Source of the DNA: Bartonella bilalgolemi
Lineage (GTDB): Bacteria > Pseudomonadota > Alphaproteobacteria > Rhizobiales > Rhizobiaceae
DNA length: 64,000 nt
Reading direction: 5' to 3'
NCBI RefSeq assembly: GCF_023500045.1
Contig: NZ_JAMCOF010000001.1
Location: forward strand, 61,226 to 125,225
Below the pieces are notes generated by a model that did no database searches, had not been told where the DNA came from, and worked only from the letters and a program-made list of their open reading frames with translations. Both the position numbers and the translations under genes were made by a program. Shown here piece after piece: positions 1 to 9,853 of the stretch (position 1 is its first letter; every line of letters begins with the position of its first letter).

Positions 1-169
1 GGAAAACTAAGATAATGATAATTAAAACATCAATAATTAAAATGAGTAAATTATGATTTATAATGCTTTAAGTTACATAAGATAAGGAAGCTATAATTAA
101 AAATAGGGTATGTATTGATCATAATAAAAGTAAAATGAGAAGATTTTTGCTGCTTTTAAATGACTATTA

Positions 170-198
170 TTGACGAAAAAGTTTAACAATCATACACC
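170..198 (+). promoter_or_regulatory. weak candidate promoter for lysK-prfC
   Basis: TTGACG at 170-175 is a good -35 element. A poor -10 (TACACC, 193-198) follows after 17 bases, about 30 bases before the lysK start. The rest of 1-230 is AT-rich and shows no gene. A GATAATGATAAT stretch at about 11-22 resembles half of a Fur-type box, but its distance from the gene makes a role unlikely. Confidence 0.3.
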
Positions 199-230
199 TT
201 GTCATTAAGTAATTTATTTTTAGGATAAAG

Positions 231-1892
231 ATGATGGATAATCCGTATGGTACCTATAACCTTCCACTTGAATTAATAGATTCAGCAGCTCAATCAAAAG
301 CTTGGCCGTTTGAAGAAGCGCGTAAGCTTATTAAGCGCTACGAAAAAACCGGCTATCCAGAGCATATTTTATTTGAAACAGGTTATGGACCTTCTGGTTT
401 ACCACATATTGGAACTTTTGGAGAAGTTGCACGTACAACTATGGTGCGTCATGCGTTTCATATTCTTACCGAAAACAAAATTAAAACAAAACTTCTTTGT
501 TTTTCTGATGATATGGATGGTTTGCGCAAAGTTCCTGATAATGTGCCTAATCGAAAAAAAATGGAAGACTATCTTGGTCAACCGCTTAGCCGTGTCCCTG
601 ATCCTTTCGGAGATGTGTATCCTTCTTTTGGGGCTGCTAATAATGTACGTTTACGTACTTTCCTTGATCGTTTCGGTTTCGACTATGAATTTGCTAGTGC
701 TACTGATTATTATAATTCAGGCTGTTTTGATGAAACACTTTTAAGAATACTTGCCTATTATGATAAGGTTATGGAAATTATTCTACCAACATTGGGTGAG
801 GAACGGCGAACAACTTATTCACTTTTTTTACCTATTTCTCCATTTTCTGGAAAAGTATTACAAGTCCCAATGATTGCTCGAAATGTTGAGAAAGGAACTG
901 TGACCTATATCGAACCTGAAACAGGTGATCTCATTGAAACAGAAATTACAGGTGGAAAAGTTAAGTGTCAGTGGAAAGTGGATTGGGCAATGCGCTGGAC
1001 TGCACTTGGAATTGATTATGAAATGGCGGGAAAAGATCTTATCGACTCAACAAATCTTTCTTCTAAAATTTGCAAAATTCTTGGTGGAAAGCCTCCTGAG
1101 GGATTTAATTATGAGCTTTTCTTGGATGATAAGGGACAGAAAATTTCCAAATCTAAAGGAAATGGTTTGACTATTGATGAGTGGTTAACTTATGCACCAA
1201 CAGAAAGTTTAGGACTCTATATGTTTTTAAAACCAAAAACAGCAAAACGGCTTTATTTTGATGTTATTCCAAAAGCTGTTGATGAATATTATGCACATCT
1301 TTCAGCTTATGAGCATCAGCAATGGAAAGAGCGTCTTAATAATCCCGTATGGCATATCCATCATGGGTGTCCTCCTCAGGTCAACTTACCTGTTTCTTTT
1401 GCTATGCTGTTAAATTTGGTCAGTGCTTCTAATGCTGAAAATAAAGAAGTGCTTTGGGGATTTATTTCTCGTTATGCTAAAGAAGCTAACGCGCAAATAC
1501 ATCCAATACTTGACCAGTTAGTGGAATTTGCTCTTAAATATTTTGATATTTTCGTAAAACCAAATAAAAAATTTCGTATACCCGATGAAAATGAACGTTC
1601 AATATTGATTCAAATTGATGCAAAATTGGCTAGTTTGTCAAAAACTGTTGATGGAAATACCCTTCAAAATGCACTTCTTGATATCGCACGCTTGACGGAA
1701 CGTTATCAAGATCATAGCAAAAAAAGTCCAGAAGGAGGGCCTGGTGTTTCAAGTGTGTTTTTTCAAATGCTTTATGAAGTGCTTTTAGGACAGGAACGAG
1801 GACCACGACTTGGATCATTTATAGCGCTGTACGGAATTGATGAGACACGCGCACTCATTGCTTCAGCACTCGCGCGATCGGTGGAGGAATAA
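231..1892 (+). CDS. lysK: lysyl-tRNA synthetase, class I
   Basis: Charges tRNA-Lys with lysine in the cytoplasm. At 553 aa it is the class I (archaeal-type) LysRS that many alphaproteobacteria carry instead of the usual class II enzyme. The class I signature motifs are visible: HIGT at residues 59-62 in the sequence [10 protein letters not shown], and KISKSKG near residues 304-310. ATG is present at both 231 and 234, so the true start could be either. The stop codon shares one base with the prfC start (TAATG), so the two genes are probably one transcription unit with coupled translation. Identification is secure from the two motifs, the length and the full-length similarity. Confidence 0.95.
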   Translation: MMDNPYGTYNLPLELIDSAAQSKAWPFEEARKLIKRYEKTGYPEHILFETGYGPSGLPHIGTFGEVARTTMVRHAFHILTENKIKTKLLCFSDDMDGLRKVPDNVPNRKKMEDYLGQPLSRVPDPFGDVYPSFGAANNVRLRTFLDRFGFDYEFASATDYYNSGCFDETLLRILAYYDKVMEIILPTLGEERRTTYSLFLPISPFSGKVLQVPMIARNVEKGTVTYIEPETGDLIETEITGGKVKCQWKVDWAMRWTALGIDYEMAGKDLIDSTNLSSKICKILGGKPPEGFNYELFLDDKGQKISKSKGNGLTIDEWLTYAPTESLGLYMFLKPKTAKRLYFDVIPKAVDEYYAHLSAYEHQQWKERLNNPVWHIHHGCPPQVNLPVSFAMLLNLVSASNAENKEVLWGFISRYAKEANAQIHPILDQLVEFALKYFDIFVKPNKKFRIPDENERSILIQIDAKLASLSKTVDGNTLQNALLDIARLTERYQDHSKKSPEGGPGVSSVFFQMLYEVLLGQERGPRLGSFIALYGIDETRALIASALARSVEE

Positions 1893-3469
1893 TGGAACGT
1901 AGAGTGCAAGAAGTAAAACGACGACGTACATTTGCGATCATTGCGCATCCTGATGCGGGAAAGACAACCCTAACAGAAAAGCTGTTATTATTTGGTGGTG
2001 CTATTCAGCTGGCTGGTGAGGTAAAAGCAAAAAAAGACCGTATTCAAACCCGTTCTGATTGGATGAACATTGAACGTGACCGTGGTATTTCTGTTATCAC
2101 ATCAGTAATGACATTTGAATATCAAAATCATATTTTTAATTTGTTAGATACCCCAGGTCATGAAGATTTTTCTGATGATACATATCGTACTTTAACAGCT
2201 GTTGATAGTGCGATTATGGTACTCGATGGGGCACGCGGAATTGAATCGAGAACACTCAAACTGTTTGAAGTATGCCGAATGCGCGATATTCCTATTGTTA
2301 CTTTTGTTAACAAAATGGACCGTGAAGCACGTGATCCCTTAGAAATTTTAGACGAAATTGAAGAAAAACTTGCGCTTGATACTGCTCCAATTACTTGGCC
2401 TATTGGTATAGGAAAGAATTTTGTTGGCACTTTTGATCTTCATCATAATTGTTTTCGCCAACAAGACCATGAGGTTATTTCACAAACGATTTCTGATCTT
2501 CATGAAGTCGCAAATTTGCTTCCTGAAAATCAGCAATCACTCTTTGTTGAAGGAGTAGAGCTTGCTCGCAGTGCTTGCAAAAAATTTAATCTTAGAGCTT
2601 TCTGTGAAGGGCATATGACACCTGTTTATTTCGGCTCAGCTTTACGAAATTTTGGTGTTCGTGATTTGATTAATGCATTAGTTGATTTTGGTCTAAGCCC
2701 TCGTGATCAGGTAGCTGATCAACGTAATGTAATGGCTACTGAACCCAAAATGACCGGTTTTGTCTTTAAAATTCAAGCTAATATGGATCCCAATCATCGT
2801 GATCGTATTGCATTTTTGCGGGTGTGTTCAGGAACACTTGAACGCGGCATGAAGACGAAGTTAGTGCGGACAGGAAAATCAATGACAATTTCAACACCGC
2901 AGTTTTTCTTTGCTCGTTCACGCCAAATTGCTGATAAAGTGTATGCTGGTGATATAGTAGGTATCCCTAACCACGGAACTTTGCGTATTGGAGATACCTT
3001 GACTGAAGGAGAGGATATTCTCTTTAAAGGTGTACCAAATTTTGCACCAGAAATTTTACGTCGCGTTCATTTAAGCGATCCCATGAAAGCAAAAAAACTA
3101 AAAGAAGCTTTGCAACAAATGGCTGAAGAGGGAGTAGTACAATTATTTATCCCTTATGATGGTTCGCCCGCTCTTATTGGTGTAATTGGTGCTTTGCAAA
3201 TTGATGTTTTGACAGAACGGCTTAAAGCAGAATATTCTCTACCTGTGAGCTTTGAATTATCGCGCTTTAACGTATGTCGTTGGATTTCTGCAGAAAATAA
3301 AGAAGAACTTAAAAATTTTCTTACTTGTCATCAATCCGCTGTTGCACATGATTTGGACAGTGATCCAGTTTTTTTAGCAGAAAATCATTTTTCGTTAAAT
3401 TATGAAGCAGAAAGAGCGCCAAAAATTAAATTTGTAGCTTTTAAAGATTATCAGGTACGTTATAAATAA
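1892..3469 (+). CDS. prfC: peptide chain release factor 3 (GTPase)
   Basis: RF3 is a translational GTPase that removes RF1 or RF2 from the ribosome after peptide release. The 525 aa length is normal. The GTPase motifs are in order: P-loop AHPDAGKT (18-25), DTPGHEDF (about 86-93) and NKMD (about 140-143). The RF3-type middle and C-terminal domains follow. The DRGISV effector region near residue 55 is also present. The start overlaps the lysK stop by one base. After the stop there is only a weak hairpin-like direct repeat near 3524-3540 followed by a T-run, so termination is uncertain. EF-G is excluded by length and by the RF3-type C-terminus. Confidence 0.95.
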   Translation: MERRVQEVKRRRTFAIIAHPDAGKTTLTEKLLLFGGAIQLAGEVKAKKDRIQTRSDWMNIERDRGISVITSVMTFEYQNHIFNLLDTPGHEDFSDDTYRTLTAVDSAIMVLDGARGIESRTLKLFEVCRMRDIPIVTFVNKMDREARDPLEILDEIEEKLALDTAPITWPIGIGKNFVGTFDLHHNCFRQQDHEVISQTISDLHEVANLLPENQQSLFVEGVELARSACKKFNLRAFCEGHMTPVYFGSALRNFGVRDLINALVDFGLSPRDQVADQRNVMATEPKMTGFVFKIQANMDPNHRDRIAFLRVCSGTLERGMKTKLVRTGKSMTISTPQFFFARSRQIADKVYAGDIVGIPNHGTLRIGDTLTEGEDILFKGVPNFAPEILRRVHLSDPMKAKKLKEALQQMAEEGVVQLFIPYDGSPALIGVIGALQIDVLTERLKAEYSLPVSFELSRFNVCRWISAENKEELKNFLTCHQSAVAHDLDSDPVFLAENHFSLNYEAERAPKIKFVAFKDYQVRYK

Positions 3470-3809
3470 AAAAGGTGCTTTGATTAAAAAAATAAATTAT
3501 TATAAATAAAAAAAGTCAAAAATGAGCTATTTGAGCTATTATTTTTTTGTTAAGTTTAAAAAGTTTATAATTAACTAGACTATTATTTTTCTAATCTTTA
3601 TGAAACACTGACACTTTATACGACAATACTTTTATTAATTTTAACATTTTAACGATAGCATCACGATTTCTTACAAAAATATATATTTATATTGCTTCTA
3701 TTAAAACAGAATAAAGTCCCCATTAAAATCAATAAATACTATTGACTACAACAAAAAATTGTATCCATTATAAGATTTTTAAATTTGAATATTCTTCAGA
3801 AACGGAAAA
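3470..3809. other. intergenic, no gene seen
   Basis: This is 340 bases of very AT-rich sequence between convergent prfC and lptB. A repeated GAGCTATT (about 3523-3540) followed by a T-run could form a weak 4-bp hairpin and act as a poor terminator for prfC. I see no coding remnant on either strand. Confidence 0.5.
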
Positions 3810-4604
3810 CTAAAGAGAAAACTGATTTCCCAAATAAATTTTACGAACATCAGCATTATTGATAATGTCGTCCGGACAACCATGAACTAATACTTTTCCT
3901 GCGTGAATAACATAAGCACGATCAACAAGCTCCAATGTTTCGCGCACATTATGATCCGTTACTAAAACGCCGATACCACGTTGAGTTAAATAACGAACAA
4001 GCTGTTTAATATCAGAAATAGCGATGGGATCAATTCCTGCAAATGGTTCATCAAGTAACATAAAATTAGGGCGAGAAGCTAAAGCTCGTGCAATTTCAAG
4101 ACGCCTGCGTTCACCTCCCGATAAAGAAAGAGCTGGCATTTTGCGTAAATGATCAATTTTAAATTCATGCAAAAGCGCATTCAACTCTTCACAGCGTTTA
4201 AAGCGATCCTTTTGAATCAATTCCAAAACAGCTTTAATATTATTTTCTACTGAAAGACCACGAAAAATTGAAGCTTCTTGAGGTAAATATCCAATCCCTA
4301 AACGAGCACGCCGATACATTGGCAAATGGGTAATGTCAAACCCATCAATCTCGATTGAACCGCCATCGGATTTAACTAAACCTGTAACCATATAAAAACA
4401 GGTTGTTTTGCCAGCACCATTAGGACCTAAAATACCGACAATCTCTCCAGCACAAATATTAAAAGAAACACGATTAACAACCTGTCTTCCTCGATAAACT
4501 TTAATTAAATTATGAGCAACTAAAGTCCTATGTGAGTTTTTTTTTAAAGCCTTATTCATAAGGTTGTGTTTAATTGTCTGCTTTTCTCTTTTGATTCCAA
4601 ACAT
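3810..4604 (-). CDS. lptB: LPS export ABC transporter ATP-binding protein
   Basis: LptB is the cytoplasmic ATPase of the LptB2FGC complex, which extracts lipopolysaccharide from the inner membrane and pushes it along the Lpt bridge. Motifs are complete: Walker A GPNGAGKT (60-67), Q-loop near 109, signature LSGGE (161-165), Walker B FMLLDEP (181-187) and the switch histidine in VTDHNVRETL. It has about 25 more N-terminal residues than usual. An internal ATG at 4559 is an alternative start, but the 6-base distance from lptA favours the longer form. It is the last gene of the minus-strand group lptC-lptA-lptB, which supports the call over a generic ABC ATPase. Confidence 0.92.
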   Translation of the reverse strand: MFGIKREKQTIKHNLMNKALKKNSHRTLVAHNLIKVYRGRQVVNRVSFNICAGEIVGILGPNGAGKTTCFYMVTGLVKSDGGSIEIDGFDITHLPMYRRARLGIGYLPQEASIFRGLSVENNIKAVLELIQKDRFKRCEELNALLHEFKIDHLRKMPALSLSGGERRRLEIARALASRPNFMLLDEPFAGIDPIAISDIKQLVRYLTQRGIGVLVTDHNVRETLELVDRAYVIHAGKVLVHGCPDDIINNADVRKIYLGNQFSL

Positions 4605-4610
4605 GAAATG

Positions 4611-5207
4611 TTAACGACCATTCTTGCTTGATTCTAAAATAATCGAAACACGATTCTTCTTTCCAGGCTCCTTACATCCTTCAAGAGAAGCTTTTCCTGT
4701 TTTCATATTAGCTGTTAATATGCACCCTTCAGCTACATTATCTCCATCAGTTAACACAACATTATTACCTGTTAAGATTATCATATTCGATTGTCCATCA
4801 AAAATAGCTTTATCACCCTTAGCAATTTGTGTTGCCATTTTGATGTAAACTTCACCTGAAGCTTCTACTTTTTTAATATCTGTCGAACCAATTTTTTCAG
4901 GAAAAATTGATTGTGTTCTCAACTGATCTATACCACCTGTTATATGCGCTTTATTATAATAAATAGCTAATTTTGACGTTTGTAAAAGCCGCTCACCCTG
5001 CATCACTGAAACATTGCCATTAAAAATAGCAATGCCTTCTTTATCACGTATTTCTAAAGAATCTGCGTAAAGCTCCATTGGCTCTTTTCCATTTAATCGA
5101 TCAATTGCGAAATGAGTTATTGCGGCATATCCATTAATTGGTCCCAATATTGCCAAACTTAAAGCTAAGATACTTACTCGCTCTTTACATGATTTGTTTG
5201 TCTTCAT
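4611..5207 (-). CDS. lptA: LPS transport periplasmic protein LptA (OstA-like)
   Basis: LptA polymerises into the periplasmic bridge that carries lipopolysaccharide from LptC to LptD. The chosen ATG at 5207 has a GAGAAA Shine-Dalgarno-like stretch and gives a 198 aa protein that opens with a clear signal peptide (a basic start, then a hydrophobic stretch ending ...GPINGYA). A GTG at 5255 in the same frame would add 16 residues before the signal and is less likely. The mature part has the OstA pattern: repeated short beta strands with phrases such as LYADSLEIRDKEGIAIFNG and GDKAIFDGQSN. It lies between lptC and lptB, as is usual. Confidence 0.85.
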   Translation of the reverse strand: MKTNKSCKERVSILALSLAILGPINGYAAITHFAIDRLNGKEPMELYADSLEIRDKEGIAIFNGNVSVMQGERLLQTSKLAIYYNKAHITGGIDQLRTQSIFPEKIGSTDIKKVEASGEVYIKMATQIAKGDKAIFDGQSNMIILTGNNVVLTDGDNVAEGCILTANMKTGKASLEGCKEPGKKNRVSIILESSKNGR

Positions 5208-5273
5208 TCTTGATTTTTTTTCTCGTATAAACCTACATATGCCTTCTATAAACACTACTCCAAATTCCTTCTG

Positions 5274-5924
5274 TTATTTTTCCTTCTGATCAAGAACAAT
5301 ACGTACTCCTTTTTGAAAATACATAATTTGCTCTTTCTCACAAATTTGCAGAGCATTCGCCATAAGATGAAAACCCGCACTTTGAATATTTACAGGTTGA
5401 TCTGTATTAAATTGACTTTTAGATAAATCAATTTTTGCAGCTGTAAATTTTGCAATTATTCCATCTTTCGTTGTAACCGTAAAAGGTTCATCCAATTGTA
5501 AATGACTCCTAATATTATCATAAACTCCTTCTTGTGCATCAATAAAAATTTGCCCCCGTCCCTTTGTAGGCACTTCAGCTGTAATATTCTTTAACCCAAT
5601 AATTCCAGAAGACTTATGATTTTGAAACGCTTTTTCTGCTTTAATCCTGTAAGGCTTATGAAAATTTGTATAGCCTTCTAATCTCGGATTAAGCATTGTT
5701 AATTGTGTTATTTTCTCTTCTTCATGATTCAAAAGCGCCTTATCAAAAGAAACAAAAATAGAAAAAAATGTAAACCAGCAAAAAATTAACGCTATAATCA
5801 ATGCAAGAAGTGGTAAACAAATTTTTAGCAAGCGAACTTGATGGGAATGAAAATATGTTTTTTTTAAAACATCGCTAAAAGATGATTCTATCGAAAAAAA
5901 TTCATATTGGTTATGCACAGTCAT
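5274..5924 (-). CDS. lptC: LPS export system protein LptC
   Basis: LptC is the bitopic inner-membrane component that receives lipopolysaccharide from LptB2FG and passes it to LptA. The 216 aa protein has one membrane segment near residues 35-58 after a basic N-terminus. A periplasmic beta-rich domain of the LptC/YrbK family follows (ITAEVPTKGRGQIFIDAQEGVY). Sequence identity in this family is low, so the call rests on topology, length and position at the head of lptC-lptA-lptB. The upstream 5925-6083 segment is AT-rich and must hold divergent promoters for this operon and for ihfB. Confidence 0.82.
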   Translation of the reverse strand: MTVHNQYEFFSIESSFSDVLKKTYFHSHQVRLLKICLPLLALIIALIFCWFTFFSIFVSFDKALLNHEEEKITQLTMLNPRLEGYTNFHKPYRIKAEKAFQNHKSSGIIGLKNITAEVPTKGRGQIFIDAQEGVYDNIRSHLQLDEPFTVTTKDGIIAKFTAAKIDLSKSQFNTDQPVNIQSAGFHLMANALQICEKEQIMYFQKGVRIVLDQKEK

Positions 5925-6143
5925 GTTTTTAATTTCTCAGATATTTCGTTTTTTTTATTTATAGAGTTTTTATAAGACATATTTTAAATTTTATTTATTG
6001 CAATCTTCCTTTTACTGGCTTTATTTTACTTTTAATGATTTATATATTGGAATATGCATATTATATATATGTAACGTGCATATATGAAACACACAATTGC
6101 AATAAAAAATCTTTTTTCGTATGAATATGAAAGAGAGGCTATT

Positions 6144-6422
6144 TTGGTTAAATCGGAACTTGTACAAATCATTGCTCGTCATAATCCGCATCTTATGCAA
6201 CGCGATGCAGAAAATGTTGTAAGTGCTATTTTTGAAGAAATTTCAGCAGCTCTTGCTAATGGTCAACGTGTTGAACTACGTGGTTTCGGTGCTTTTTCTA
6301 TAAAAGCACGTTCAGCCCGCAATGGTCGCAATCCACGAACAGGTGAAACTGTTATGATTGAAGAGAAATGGGTTCCTTTTTTCAAAACAGGAAAAGATTT
6401 ACGTGACCGGCTTAATAAATGA
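6144..6422 (+). CDS. ihfB: integration host factor subunit beta
   Basis: IHF beta pairs with IHF alpha to bend DNA in replication, recombination and transcription. I place the start at TTG 6144: it has a GAGAGG Shine-Dalgarno (6133-6138) at good spacing and gives 92 aa, close to the family's roughly 94, starting at the conserved (M)VKSELVQ. An ATG at 6084 in frame would add 20 residues that do not look like the family. The conserved core [22 protein letters not shown], with the DNA-intercalating NPRTGE loop, is intact. The stop overlaps the next gene by four bases. Confidence 0.9.
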   Translation: MVKSELVQIIARHNPHLMQRDAENVVSAIFEEISAALANGQRVELRGFGAFSIKARSARNGRNPRTGETVMIEEKWVPFFKTGKDLRDRLNK

Positions 6423-6742
6423 GCAAATCCATGATCATTAAACGCTTTCTCTTAGCGGTTATTTTGGTGCCTATTACAGCTTTTTTGATTGGCTTCATCG
6501 TTGCTAATCGCCAAACCGTTACATTAACCCTTTATCCTTTTCAAAACAACTCTGAATATTTTACTTATCAAGCCCCTCTTTTTGTTTGGCTTTTTATTTT
6601 TTTTTGTTTCGGTATTTTGTTGAGTAGTATAACCAATTGGTTTGCACAACATAAAAACCGCAAAGCCTTAAAAGAAAGCAAAACTGAGATAGAGAAATTA
6701 AAAATATCAATTGCTAATAAATCTAATATAACGGCACTCTAG
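6419..6742 (+). CDS. LapA-family (DUF1049) inner membrane protein
   Basis: This is a small 107 aa protein with two membrane segments (about residues 8-28 and 50-72) and a charged, coiled-coil-like tail ([17 protein letters not shown] type). That is the lipopolysaccharide assembly protein A (DUF1049) layout. In gammaproteobacteria relatives assist LPS assembly; the role here is inferred only from family. Its ATG overlaps the ihfB stop (ATGA), so the two are translationally coupled. Confidence 0.7.
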   Translation: MSKSMIIKRFLLAVILVPITAFLIGFIVANRQTVTLTLYPFQNNSEYFTYQAPLFVWLFIFFCFGILLSSITNWFAQHKNRKALKESKTEIEKLKISIANKSNITAL

Positions 6743-6901
6743 GAAAATTTCCTCTATAGTACCCGAAAGATAACAAATCTAGAGATATTTTCTCTTGTTT
6801 CCTGTACATAGTTTAATTAACTTACAGCTCTTAACCTTATAAGGACTTTAGCAAATATTTAAAATAATCCTTTTTTAGAACAATATATTACGACACTCAA
6901 T

Positions 6902-7834
6902 ATGCTTGCACAATGTTTCCAACCACGCTTTAGTAAAGTATACTCACGAGAGAAATTACCTTTTATTTTAGAAACAAAAACGAGCCCAGATTATGCTTTA
7001 ATTGATTCTGGTAATGGAAAAAAACTAGAGCGTTATGGTTCCTACCGTATTATTCGACCAGAAAGTCAAGCACTATGGCAACCAGCTTTATCACAAAAAA
7101 ATTGGGCTAATGTCGATGCAATTTTTACAGGTAACCGAGATGAAGAAGGAATTGGTCGTTGGTATTTCCCTAAAAAGCCTCTCGCTGAAACATGGCCACT
7201 TTCTTGGAATGGTTTATCTTTTCTAGGACGTTTTACTTCCTTTCGTCATGTCGGTGTTTTTCCTGAACAAGATGCTCATTGGCGTTCACTAGAAGAACAA
7301 ATTATTAAAACCAACCGTCCTGTCAAACTGTTAAATCTCTTTGGCTATACAGGCATTGCTTCTCTAATTGGTGCACGTTCAGGCGCAATTGTCACCCATG
7401 TTGATGCTTCTAAAAAGGCTATCATTTGGGCGAAAGCTAATCAAGAAAAAGCAGGATTATTAGATCGTCCCATTCGTTGGATATGCGACGATGCAATAAA
7501 ATTTGTTGAACGTGAATTACGCCGTCAAAAAAGCTATGATTTGATTCTCCTCGATCCTCCTGCTTATGGACGCGGACCTAATAACGAAATTTGGCAATTG
7601 TTTGATCACTTACCAACCATGATTAAAAACTGCCGCAAACTCTTATCGAACAAACCGCTTGCTGTCGTTCTCACAGTTTATTCTATTCGTGCTTCCTTTT
7701 ATACATTTCATACTTTAATGCGTGATGCATTTACAAATCTTGGTGGTACAATAGAATCAGGAGAATTGATTTTGCGTGAAGAATCGGCTGGACGTGCTCT
7801 TTCTACTTCTCTTTTTAGCCGTTGGATTGCTTGA
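6902..7834 (+). CDS. SAM-dependent methyltransferase, RlmI/RlmK-like
   Basis: This 310 aa class I methyltransferase probably acts on ribosomal RNA. The SAM-binding motif I appears as LLNLFGYTGIASL (about residues 138-150), followed by an acidic residue in THVDASKKA. The catalytic motif IV appears as LLDPPAYGRG (about 219-228). This motif IV with a following GRG is typical of the RlmI/RlmK relatives (PF10672-type) found in Rhizobiales. The exact RNA target cannot be read from the sequence. Its end is adjacent to or overlaps the next RNA methyltransferase gene, which suggests joint expression. Confidence 0.75.
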   Translation: MLAQCFQPRFSKVYSREKLPFILETKTSPDYALIDSGNGKKLERYGSYRIIRPESQALWQPALSQKNWANVDAIFTGNRDEEGIGRWYFPKKPLAETWPLSWNGLSFLGRFTSFRHVGVFPEQDAHWRSLEEQIIKTNRPVKLLNLFGYTGIASLIGARSGAIVTHVDASKKAIIWAKANQEKAGLLDRPIRWICDDAIKFVERELRRQKSYDLILLDPPAYGRGPNNEIWQLFDHLPTMIKNCRKLLSNKPLAVVLTVYSIRASFYTFHTLMRDAFTNLGGTIESGELILREESAGRALSTSLFSRWIA

Positions 7835-7836
7835 AC

Positions 7837-8685
7837 ATGTGTAAACAAAAAATCGGCAAAGTCAAAGAAATCACATCCCTTAGCAATCCTATCATTAAAG
7901 ATCTTAAAGCGCTAAACAAAAAGAAAAATCGCAATCGAGAAGGTATCTTCATAGCAGAAGGACTAAAACTGGTCATTGATGCTTTAAATCTTGGTTGGAC
8001 AATTCACACACTTATCGTTTCTAAAAATTCACTGAGTAATTCCATCATTGAAAATACCGCTGCAAACACTATAGCCAATGGTGGTTCTGTAATTAAAGCC
8101 TCACAAAAGGTTCTAGAATCCATTACCCACCGTGACAATCCACAAACAGTTGTTGGTATTTTTAAGCAACAATGGCACTCTATTGAAAAAATAATAAGAC
8201 GAGTCGACGATGTCTATATCGCACTTGATCGTGTGCGTGATCCTGGAAATCTTGGGACTATCATCCGTACTGCTGACGCAGCAGGAGCAAAAGGAATTGT
8301 TTTGATTGGAGAAACAACAGATCCTTTTTCACCAGAAACAGTACGTGCAACGATGGGATCTATATTTTCCATACCACTTTATCGTTGTAATGAAAGTACT
8401 TTTCTAAATTGGTCTACCCATTTTAGAGGTATGATCGTTGGTACGCACCTTAAAGGACCTGTCGATTACCGCACAATTGATTTTAAAAATGGTCCGATTA
8501 TACTTTTAATGGGAAATGAACAACAAGGTTTATCGGACGTTCTCGTAAATCACTGTAATAATCTGGCGCGCATCCCACAATGTGGACATGCAGATTCACT
8601 TAATTTAGCAGTCGCAACAGCTATTATGCTCTATGAAATTCGCCGTTCTTATTTAACTTTTGAATCATACAAGGATAAAAAATGA
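7837..8685 (+). CDS. TrmH/SpoU-family RNA methyltransferase
   Basis: This is a SPOUT-class RNA 2'-O-methyltransferase. An N-terminal substrate-binding domain starts with ITSLSNPIIKDLKAL. The SPOUT fold follows with its three motifs: DRVRDPGNLGTIIRTADAAG, ILLMGNEQQGL and RIPQCGHADSLNLAVATAI. I take the ATG at 7837, three bases after the previous stop. A TTG at 7822 would overlap that gene and add five residues. The stop overlaps lspA by four bases (ATGA). The family includes 23S rRNA G2251 and tRNA G18 enzymes; the substrate is not assigned here. Confidence 0.85.
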   Translation: MCKQKIGKVKEITSLSNPIIKDLKALNKKKNRNREGIFIAEGLKLVIDALNLGWTIHTLIVSKNSLSNSIIENTAANTIANGGSVIKASQKVLESITHRDNPQTVVGIFKQQWHSIEKIIRRVDDVYIALDRVRDPGNLGTIIRTADAAGAKGIVLIGETTDPFSPETVRATMGSIFSIPLYRCNESTFLNWSTHFRGMIVGTHLKGPVDYRTIDFKNGPIILLMGNEQQGLSDVLVNHCNNLARIPQCGHADSLNLAVATAIMLYEIRRSYLTFESYKDKK

Positions 8686-9158
8686 CACGCAAGTCATTGC
8701 TCTTTCTTTTTTTCACCTTAATCTTTACAGTGGGGCTTGATCAGGCAATTAAATATTGGATTATGCATACCTTACAATTAGGGGCAGAAATACCGATTTT
8801 TTCTTTTATTTCTCTCTATCATGTCCGAAATTCTGGCATTGCATTTTCATTTCTTTCTTCGTATCCTCATTGGGGAATTGTTGCTCTTACGCTCATTATT
8901 ATTGTTTTTCTTTTATGGTTGTGGAAAAATACTGAAAATGACAAATTTTTATCGCATTTTGGTATTACTCTTATCATTGGCGGAGCGATTGGTAACCTAA
9001 TTGATCGCGTTCGCTTTCATTATGTCATAGATTACTTATTATTTCATATTAGTGATATTTTTTCTTTTGCTGTTTTCAATCTTGCTGATACTTTTATCAC
9101 GCTTGGTGCTGTTGCTGTTTTAATTGACGAATTTTGTATACGGAATAAAAAAAATTAG
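8682..9158 (+). CDS. lspA: lipoprotein signal peptidase
   Basis: LspA is the inner-membrane aspartyl protease that cleaves the signal peptide of prolipoproteins after diacylglyceryl transfer. The 158 aa protein has four membrane segments. The two catalytic aspartates are in the conserved motifs GNLIDRVRFHYVIDYL (first Asp) and FNLADTFITLG (second Asp). The early DQAIKYW motif is also present. It overlaps the preceding methyltransferase by four bases. At least two putative lipoproteins in this window (near 31.0 and 55.5 kb) would be its substrates. Confidence 0.95.
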   Translation: MTRKSLLFLFFTLIFTVGLDQAIKYWIMHTLQLGAEIPIFSFISLYHVRNSGIAFSFLSSYPHWGIVALTLIIIVFLLWLWKNTENDKFLSHFGITLIIGGAIGNLIDRVRFHYVIDYLLFHISDIFSFAVFNLADTFITLGAVAVLIDEFCIRNKKN

Positions 9159-9853
9159 ATTCTTTAAATTCTACATTATCAGTTCCTGGCGTTTTTTAAA
9201 ATTCTATGGGATTATAACAACGTAGGAAAGAGTTGTTTTTCAATGTTAGTGCGTAAACAGAAGTAAATAGAAAGGGTGTACTTTCTCGTAGATTTGTTAA
9301 GCTTCTTATGATTATAGGATATAGATAAAAGCTATTTAAAACCCTTTTACAAATTCTAAAACTAAAGATTAATGCTCACAGAAATCATCATTACAACTAA
9401 TTATAAAAATTAATAGAGTTTACTTAAAAGAAAAAGAATTTAAAAGCGTTCTTTCCCCTTTGAATTGTATTGTATTCACTTTTTTCATTTTACAAGTGGT
9501 ATAGAAAACATCAACCATATTATATTTATTTGATTATCCATTTTATTTTTCTTTAGGCATTAAAACTGACAAAATCCGTATCATTATCATGATATCGTTT
9601 TTTACATCAAGCACATTATAATTTAGACAAAAATAACCTTTCACTACTAATTTTTAAACTTTATTTCCAACAAAAAACTCTTGTAATTTTCAAATAAATC
9701 CCCATAATAGGGAGAAGTGTGCTAGAATTCCGCTAGGCCTTTAAGAGTATTTATATTTGCTTAATAAATAAAGGCTTATATTAAGAGCATAAAGGAGTGT
9801 AAGCTTCTTTTAACTTGAGTGCCTTACGGAAAATATGCTAAAGGACTTATATT
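9159..9853. other. long intergenic segment without recognised gene
   Basis: This is 695 bases of AT-rich sequence between lspA and the BI-1 family gene, with stop codons in all frames. Two things stand out: a 10-bp palindrome TATCATGATA (9585-9594) inside a TATC/GATA-rich patch, and a plausible promoter (TTGTAA 9681-9686, 16 bases, CATAAT 9703-9708). I found no coding remnant I could name. Confidence 0.5.
9681..9708 (+). promoter_or_regulatory. candidate sigma-70 promoter of the BI-1 gene
   Basis: TTGTAA (9681-9686) and CATAAT (9703-9708) are separated by 16 bases, a reasonable housekeeping promoter. It would leave a 5' leader of about 140 bases before the BI-1 family start at 9854. The call rests only on similarity to consensus. 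Confidence 0.35.
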
